From: Streptomyces candidus
GTDB taxonomy: Bacteria; Actinomycetota; Actinomycetes; Streptomycetales; Streptomycetaceae
Direction of reading: 5' to 3'
DNA length: 64,000 bases
Assembly: GCF_014207445.1 (NCBI RefSeq)
Contig: NZ_JACHEM010000005.1
Coordinates: 372,001-436,000, forward strand
Notes under the pieces: generated by a model
What the model was told of the DNA's origin: nothing
Databases searched by the model: none
The model's input: only the letters and a program-made list of their open reading frames with translations
Shown: positions 45,485-54,400 of the stretch, in pieces
Layout of the letters: each line of letters starts with the position of its first letter
How positions within the stretch are numbered: the stretch's first letter is position 1
Made by a program: the position numbers and the translations under genes

Positions 45485-48400
45485 GCCGGAACACACCGAG
45501 GGCGACCCGCGGAACGCGTTGGACGCGCTGCGGCGTGCCGCGCACTCGGCCTCCGGCGCGGGTGTCGTTACCGTCGCCCCCGACGGTTCCACGACCTCCC
45601 TGCCGTACCCCGCCCTGCTCTCGCAGGCCCGTCGGACGCTCACCGGGCTGCGGGAGCATGGGGTGCGGGCCGGAGACACGGTGGTGCTGTGCGGCCTGCC
45701 CCTCGCGGAGTTCTTCACCGTTTTCTGGGCCTGCCTGCTCGGCGGTGCCCGGCCCGTCGCCATCGCCGACCGTGCCACGCCGGGTTCCCCGGCGCTGGAA
45801 CGCCTTCTCCACGCCTCCGTGACGCTGGACCGGCCGATGGTGGTCAGCGATGCGGCCGGAGCGGAGGTCCTGGCGCACGCTGCTCCTCCACTGCGGGTGG
45901 TGGTCGCGGGGGACTGCGCCAAGGCGTCACCCGCGGACGACCACATCGATCCGGCGGGCTCCGACGTCGCGTTGCTGATGCTGTCCTCGGGCAGCACCGG
46001 TGTGCCCAAGGCCGCTCAGCTCACCCACGCCGGCCTGGCGGACTTCGCCGCCAGCAGCAGGCGCATTCTGGACGTACGCCCGGACGACACCATGGTGAAC
46101 TGGCTTCCGGTCGACCACAGCGGCGCGTTCCTGCTCTACCACCTGCTCGCGGTTTTCGTGGGGTGCACCAACGTTCACGCGCCCACTGAGAGGGTTCTGG
46201 CCCAGCCGCTGCGCTGGCTGGACCTCATCGAGGAGCACGGGGCGCAGCACAGCTGGGCGCCCACCTTCGCCTACGGGCTCGTCGCGGACGCGCTCGCCGA
46301 GCGCCCGGAGGGCCACCGGGACCTCAGCGGCGTCAAGACCCTGGTGTGCGGGGGTGAACAGGTCGTGCTTCCGGTGCTGCGCCGTTTCCTCGACGCCACC
46401 GCCGCGTCCGGGATCCGGGACCGGCACATCGTGCCGGTGTGGGGGATGGCCGAGACGGTCACGGCCGTCACCTACGGGCGGCTCGATCAGCAGGGCAGCG
46501 TACACCGCCTGCTCAAGAGCAGCCTCGGCGGCGACCTGGTCCGGGCCGGCGAACAGACCCCGGAGGACGACTGTGTCACCTTCGTCGCGGCCGGCTCGCC
46601 CGCGCACGGGGTCACCCTGCGTGTCGTGGACGACCGCGGTGAGCCCGCGCCCGCGGGCAGGATCGGCCGCCTCCAGGTGCATTCCGCGGTTCGGCTCACC
46701 CCCGGCTACGTGAACAACCCGGAGGCGGACGCCGAGGCCTTCCCCGCCGGGCGGGAGTGGCTTGACACCGGCGACCTCGCCTTCCTCGACGGCGGACAGG
46801 TCGTGATCACCGGCCGGCGCAAAGACATGATCATTCTCAACGGGCACAACGTCTACTGCCACGAGGTCGAAGAGGCCGCGACTGCCGTCGCCGGCGTCCG
46901 GCAGGGGGAAGTGGCCGCCTGCGGCATCCCGCACGCGGACAGCGGCACCGAAGAACTCGCCGTGTTCTTCGCGAGCCACGGCGACGCGGATGACGACGCG
47001 CGTATCGCACGGGAGGTGAGAGCAGTGCTGTTCGCCCGCCTGCGCCTCACCGCAGGCCACGTCCTCCCCGTCCCACGGAGTGAGTTCCCGAGGACCCCCG
47101 CGGGAAAGGTGCGCCGCGCCGAGCTCCGTGACCGTCTGGTCGCCGGGGGCACTCCGGACACCCCGAGCGTCGCCGCCCTCACCGCCGGCGCCGACCGCGT
47201 CGGCACGGCCCGGATCGTCCAGGAGGAGGTCGCCGCCGTACTGGGGCGCCCGGTGGACGCGCGCGTGCCGTTCTACGAACTCGGCCTGACCTCGCTGCTC
47301 CTCGTACGCCTGCGGTCCCGCTTGGAGCAACGGCTCGCGAGGACCATCGCCCAGACCGCGTTCTTCGAACACCCCACGGCCGACGCGCTCGCCGCGCATC
47401 TGACCGCGGCCGCCCCGGAGGCGACCGGGCCCGCGGCCACGGGCACCGCCCCGGCGGGTGCCGCGGAGCAGCGCATCGCCGTCGTCGGACTGTCGCTGCG
47501 CTTCCCGGGAGCGAACTCGGCGGAGCAGTTCTGGGCCAACCTGCGCGACGGCGTGGACAGCGTCCGCGTCTTCGACCTGGCTGACTCCGCACCGGCGGGC
47601 CCTTCCTCGCGGCAGCACCGCGCCGGCCTGGTGCCGGTCGCCGGCGTCCTCGACGGCGTCGAGGACTTCGACACGGACCACTTCGGAATGAGCCCCAAGG
47701 AGACCGGGCTCACCCATCCCGCCCACCGGCTGTTTCTGGAGTGCTGCCACGAGGCGCTCGAGGACGGCGGCTACGCGGCCACCGAACCGGGCACCCGGGT
47801 CGGGGTGTTCGCGGGAACGGGCATGAACCTCTACGACCACCAGCACCCGCCCATGACCGGTGTGGCGGACGACGACGCCGACCCGGCCACCGGAATGCAG
47901 GCCGCGATCGGACAGCAGCCCGACTTCCTGGCCACCCGGGCCGCCTACCGGCTCGGGCTCACCGGCCCCGCCATCGGCGTCCAGACCGCCTGCTCCACGT
48001 CGCTGGTGGCCGTGCACCTCGCGGTTCAGGCGCTGCTGAGCGGCGACGCCGACCTGGCCCTGGCAGGAGCCGCGGCCGTGCACCTCCCCCAGGAGACCGG
48101 TTACCGCAGTCACCCGGGCTCCATCCTCTCGCCCACCGGACGCTGCCGAGCCTTCGACGCGGAGGCCGACGGCACCGTGGGCGGCAACGGTGTGGCGGTC
48201 GTCCTGCTCAAGAGGCTCGACCGTGCCCTGGCCGACGGCGACACCGTGCACGCGGTCATCCTGGGCTCCGCGGTCAACAACGACGGCGCGGGCAAGGTCG
48301 GATTCACCGCGCCCGGTGTCGCCGGGCAGGTCGAGGTCGTACGCCGGGCGTTGCGCAGGGCTGACGTCCCTGCCGACACGATCACCTATGTGGAGGCGCA

Positions 48401-51400
48401 CGGGACGGGCACACGTCTCGGCGATCCGGTGGAACTGGAGGCACTCGGCAGAGCTCTCGGCGAAGGCACGCCGCGCACGGCGTTCTGCACCGTCGGATCG
48501 GTGAAGCCGAACATCGGCCACCTGGACAGCTGCGCGGGGATGGCCGGTCTGATCAAGACGGTCCTCATGCTGCGGCACCGCACCCTCGTCCCGACGCTGC
48601 ACCTGACCCGCCCCAACCCGGAACTCCGCCTGGAAGGCGGCCCACTGGTCCTGGCCACCGAACTGCAGCCGTGGCCCGCCCGGCAGGGCGTGCCGCGCCG
48701 GGCCGGAGTCAGCGCGCTCGGCGTCGGCGGCACCAACGCCCACGTGGTGCTGGAGGAGGCCCCCGCACCGGCCGCGAACTTGGCGGACGGTGCCGAACTG
48801 CCCGTACTGGTACCGGTGTCGGCCCGCGACGCACACGCCCTGGCCGAACTCACCGGCAGGCTCCGTGACCGGTTGCGGCGGCAGCCGGAACTCGGGGCCG
48901 CGGATGTGGCGGCCACCATGGCACTCGGCAGACCGCACCACCGGGTACGGATTACGGCCGTCGGCCGGACGGCGGCGGAACTCGCCCACGCGCTCGACGC
49001 CCACGCGCAGCCGTCCGAGCCCGGCCACGTGCGGGACGCCCCGTCGCGGGCAGCGGAACCCCGCCCGCTCGCCTTCGCGTTCTCCGGACAGGGAAGCGCA
49101 CGCCGGGGCATGGCGAGCGGCATCTACGCGGCCTCTCCGGCGGCCCGGCGGACCCTCGACCGGTGCGAGGAGATCTACACCGCCGAGTTCGGCGACTCCC
49201 TCCTTCCACTGCTGCTCGACGAGTCCGGCGCCGAGGACGACGTCTGGCCCACCGAGACCGCACAGGCCGCCCTGTTCGCCCACCAGGCCGCGCTGGTCGA
49301 GGTGTGGCGCGCCACCGGGGTCCGCCCCGCACTGCTGCTCGGCCACAGCGTGGGCGAATTCGCGGCCCTGTACGCGGGCGGCGCCCTGACGCTCGACGAC
49401 GGATTGCGGCTCACGGCGTGGCGCGGGCGGATCATGCACTCGGCGTGCCCACCGGGCGGAATGCTCGCGGTCGTCGCCGACCCGGCCCGGGCGCAGGCCC
49501 TGGCCCAAGCGGCCGGAGCCGAACTGGCCGCGGTCAACGGCCCACGCGCCCAGGTGATCTCCGGGCCGCCGCACGCCATCGCGGAGACGGTGCGGCTGCT
49601 CGACCGGGAGGGCGTGCGATGGCAGGCGTTGCCCGTCGACAAGCCCTTCCACTCGGCCTCGGTCGAACTCGCGCTGGGGGACTTCCGCGCCCATGCCGAA
49701 CGTGTGGCGTTCGGCCCGCTGCACACCCCCCTGGTGACCGCGCTCGACGGCCGGCTCCGCCCGGCGGGCTGGTCGCCCGACACGGCGTACCTCTGTCGCC
49801 AGGCGCGGGAGCCGGTCCGCTTCGACCTGGCGATGGCCACCGCGGTGGGGGAGGGGTGCGAGGACTTCCTGGAAATCGGTGCCGCACACGTCCTCACCGG
49901 CATCGGCCGGCATTGCCGGCCGGACAGCCGCTGGCTCAGCGGCCAGGGATCGGGCACGGGGGCGGCTGACCAACTGGCCGGGCTGCTCACGGCCCTGGGC
50001 TCGCTGTACTGCCGGGGAACCGAACTGGACTGGCGAGCGGTCAATCGCGGCGGAGGCAGGGTGCCCCTGCCCGGGCACCCGCTGCGGCGGCGCCAGGTGC
50101 CCTACCGGGCCGCGCCGCCGACGAAGGCACCGGAGGGCGCACCGCAGCGACCGGCCGCCCCCCAGGAGCCCGGAGCCCCGGACGACCTGCTCGCCGAAGT
50201 GCGGAGGCTGACCGCCGACCAGCTCGGCAGCGACGCAGCCGATGTCACACCCGACAGCTCGTTCTTCGACCTGGGCGCGGACTCGCTCTCCCTGATGGGA
50301 CTGACGACGGAACTGCAGCAACGGTACGGAGTACGCATCCCCGTACGGGAGCTGTTCTCCTCGGCCGACACTCCACGCCGCCTGACCGAACACCTGGCGC
50401 GGTTGCGCGGGGAGATGGCCGGCCCCGCGGAGCCGCACCAGGGGGAGGACCGGCAGCAGCCGCACTTGGCACAGGAACCCGCGCCCGCTCCTGAGCCCCC
50501 GGCTTCGGCGCCAGCTCCTGAGCCCGCGGCTTCGGCGCCCGCTTATGGGCCCGCGGGGCCCGTGCCCCCTCTGGAGCCCGCAGCTCCCGCACCTGCTCAG
50601 GCAGCAGCACCCGCGGAGCTGCACGAGCTGTTCAACAGGCAGCTGCAACTGACGGAACAGCTCATCGACCAGGTGGCCGGTGTGATCTCCCGCCAACTCG
50701 ACATCCTCCAGCCCACCACCCCTCCCGCCCCCGCAGCCGAACCCGCCCCGGTACCCCCGTCCGCCCCGGCACCCGCGGCGGTTCCGGCACCGGCTCACCC
50801 GCCGCGCACCGCGGCTCCGCTCTCCGTACCGGCCCCCCGCGCGGCCCCTGCCGATCCGGCGTCCGCCATCAGGACCGGGACAGAGACCGGGACCGGGACC
50901 GACTTCAGCCTGTACTTCTTCGGTGACTACCCCCAGGACACCGACCACGACAAGTACGCGCTCATCATGGAGGCCGCGACGTTCGCGGACGAGCACGACT
51001 TCCACGCCCTGTGGCTCCCGGAACGGCACTTCAACTCCTTCGGCGCGCTCTTCCCCAACCCCTCCGTGCTCGCCGCCGCCCTCGCCTCCCGTACCAGCCG
51101 TGTCCGGCTGCACGCGGGTTCGGTCGTCCTCCCGCTGCACCACCCGGTCCGGGTCGCCGAGGACTGGTCCGTGGTGGACAACATCTCCGGGGGACGAGCG
51201 GGCCTGTGCGTCGCGAGCGGCTGGCACGCCACCGACTTCGCGCTGGCACCCCAGCACTTCGGCCGGCACCGCGAAGTGATGTACGAGCAGCTGGAGACCG
51301 TACGGCACCTGTGGTCGGGGCAACCCCTGCGGACGACCGCGGGAGACGGCGAACCCGTGGAGATACGCCTGCATCCACGCCCCGTGCAGCAACAGCTGCC

Positions 51401-54400
51401 CCTGTACGTGGCTGTGGTGGGCAACCCCGACAGCTACCGCCGCGCAGCCGCCGAAGGCCTGGGCGTCGTCACCAACCTGATGACGCAGACGGTCGAGCAG
51501 CTCGCGGAGAACATCGCGCTGTACCGGCGCACACGCGCCGAGCACGGACTCGATCCCGCCACGGGCCGGGTCGTGGTACTGGTGCACACCTACCTCACCG
51601 ACGACCCGGCCCGCGCACGCGCCGAGGCGTTCCGGCCGTTCGTGTCGTACCTGCGTTCCTCGCTGTCCCTCTTCGACCAGGTCACCAACAGCCTCGGCTT
51701 CAGCGCCGACCTCGACAACACGCCCGAGGAGGACGTGGAGTTCCTGCTGGAGCGCGCCTACGCACGCTACTGCGCCTCACGCGCCCTGATCGGCGACGAG
51801 CACACGGCAGCCGAGACGGTGCGCCGACTGGTGGACGCGGGAGCGGATGAGATCGCCTGCTTCGTGGACTTCGGCGTGCCCAAGGAACAGGTCCTCGCCG
51901 CTCTGCCGGTGCTCGACCGGGTCCGCCACCGGTCACAGACGCCCCCCCGAGCCGGGAAGGAAGCGGCGCCCGCACCCACGCGGTCGCCGCTCTCTCCCGC
52001 ACAACGCCGCATCTGGTTCCTGGAGCAGCTGCACCCCGGGACCGCCATGTACCACGAGCCCAAGGCGATCCGCCTGGACGGCCGGCTGAACGTGCCGGCG
52101 CTCCAGTGGGCACTGCAGCGGGTCGCCGCCCGGCACCCGGCCCTGCGGAGCGTCTTCCGCGACACCGACGGAATCCCCTACCAGGAGACCCACGACCACA
52201 TACCGATCGAGTGTCCGGTCGTCGACCGCACCGGAGCCACGGAGGAAGAGGCCCTGCGCGCCGCCCTCGACGACGAAACGAACGGGAACCTCGACCTGCG
52301 CGACGGGCCGCTGATCACCGCCCGGCTGCTGTGTCTGTCGGAGGAGCGGCACCTGCTCTTCCTGCTGGTCCACCACATCGCCTTCGACTCCTCCTCCACA
52401 GCGGTGCTGGTCCGCGACCTCGCCGCCTTCTACCGCGACTTCCCGCACGGCGAACCGCAGATGCCGCCCCTGCCCGAGGTGCTCCCCGCCCGTCCCTCGG
52501 ACCACACCGGATCCCTCGACTTCTGGCGGCAGGAACTCAGCGGGGCCGCGGACCTCTCCCTGCCCACCGACCGGCCACGTCCCGAGGTCAGAACCGGTGC
52601 GGGAGCCGCCCTCACCTACGAATTCGACGCCGGACTCGTACGCGGAGTGAAGGCGTTCGCCGCCGCGCACCGGGCCACCCCCTTCATGGCGCTGACCAGC
52701 GCCGTCGCAGCGGTGCTCAGCCGGTTCGGCGGACAGGACGACGTGGTCGTCGGCACCGCGGTAGCCGACCGGCCCACCGGCGCCGAACATGCCGTCGGCC
52801 TGTTCCTCAGCACTGTGCCCCTGCGGCTCGACCTCACGGGCGACCCGGACTTCCCGACGCTGCTGCACCGGGTGCGGGCCGCCAGCACCGCGGCGTACGA
52901 ACACCGTGACGTGCCGTTCGACGAACTGGTAGGAGCGCTCAACCCACGACGTGACCCGGGACGGAACCCGCTCTTCCAGGTGATGGTCGAGTACGAGAAC
53001 GAAAGCGAGGTGACCTTCGACCCGCCCCGGCTGACGGCCACGCTCCTCGACGTGCCCAGTGCACGCGCCCCGTTCGACCTCAGCATCTACCTGACGCACC
53101 ACCGCGCCGGCGTGCGGTGCATGGTCGAGTACGACACGGCCCTCTTCGACGAGCCGTTCGTACGCCGCCTGGTCCACTCCGTGGAACAGGTGCTGCGGCG
53201 CGCGCTCGACGACCCCGGCGCACCGCTGCACGAGCTGACCGCCGTGACCGACGCCGACCGCACGCTCCTGGCCGGGCTGGGACATCTGGACGAGCCGCCG
53301 CCCGCCGTCACCGACACCCTGCACGGCCTGTTCGAGCAGCAGACGCGGCGCACACCGGACGCCGTCGCCCTGATGAGCGACGCGCAGAGCGTGAGCTACC
53401 GCGAGCTGGACATGCGCGCCAACGCACTCGCCCGACGTCTGCGCGAACGGGGAGCCGCACGCGGCGAACGCGTGGCACTGCTGCTGCCGCGCGGCCCGCA
53501 GCTGATCACCGCCCTGCTGGGCGTGCTCAAGAGCGGAGCCGCCTATCTGCCCCTCGACCCCTCCGTTCCCACCCCTCGGCTCGCGGCACTCGTCGACGAC
53601 GGCGCGCCCGTGCTGCTGCTCACCTCCGAGGCCGCTCTCGCCGGGCATCCACAGCTCGCGACCGGGCTGCCCCGCCAGCTCCTCGACGACGCGGACACCG
53701 CCCTCGCGGAGGATCCCCCGGCCGACGGACCGGGCCCCGAGGACCCCGCGTACTGCATCTACACCTCGGGCTCCACCGGCCTTCCCAAGGGCGTCGTCGT
53801 ACCGCACCGCGGCCCCGTCAACCTCGTACGCGGGCACCTGGACCGCCACCCCCCACTGCGTACCCTGCAGTGGACCTCGGCCGCCTTCGACGTCAGCGTG
53901 CAGGAAATCTTCACCACGCTGGGCTCCGGAGCGGCGCTCGTACTGATCGACGACCACGTCCGGCACGACCCCATGGCCGTCACGCAGACGGCCCGCCGCC
54001 ACGGGGTGGAGCGGATCTTCATGCCCAGCACTCCGTTGCGGTACCTGATCGAGACCGGGCCCGAACTGCCCGCCCTGCGCGAGCTGTTCTCGGCCGGCGA
54101 GGCACTGCGACTGACCGACGCCTTCCGCCGCTTCCTCGCCGGGCACCCGCGGTGCGCGCTGTACAACCAGTACGGCCCCACGGAGACGTCCGTCATCGTC
54201 ACCTCCCACCGTGTCGACCCCCACGGCGAGGAACTGCCGCCGATCGGCACGCCCATACCGGGAGCCCGGATCCTGTTGCTGGACGCAGCCGGGAGACAAG
54301 TGCCCCCGGGAGCCGTCGGCGAGATCCACGTGGGCGGCACGCCGGTCGCGCACGGCTACCACGCACGGCCCGCGGAGACGGCCGCAGCGTTCCGCCGCGA

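Noticed and set aside
45927..51587. Very long open minus-strand frame (1886 codons) opposite the megasynthase
   Set aside because: Antisense shadow of a high-GC gene: the plus frame carries all PKS/NRPS motifs and the minus frame shows only Gly/Arg/Val-rich composition.
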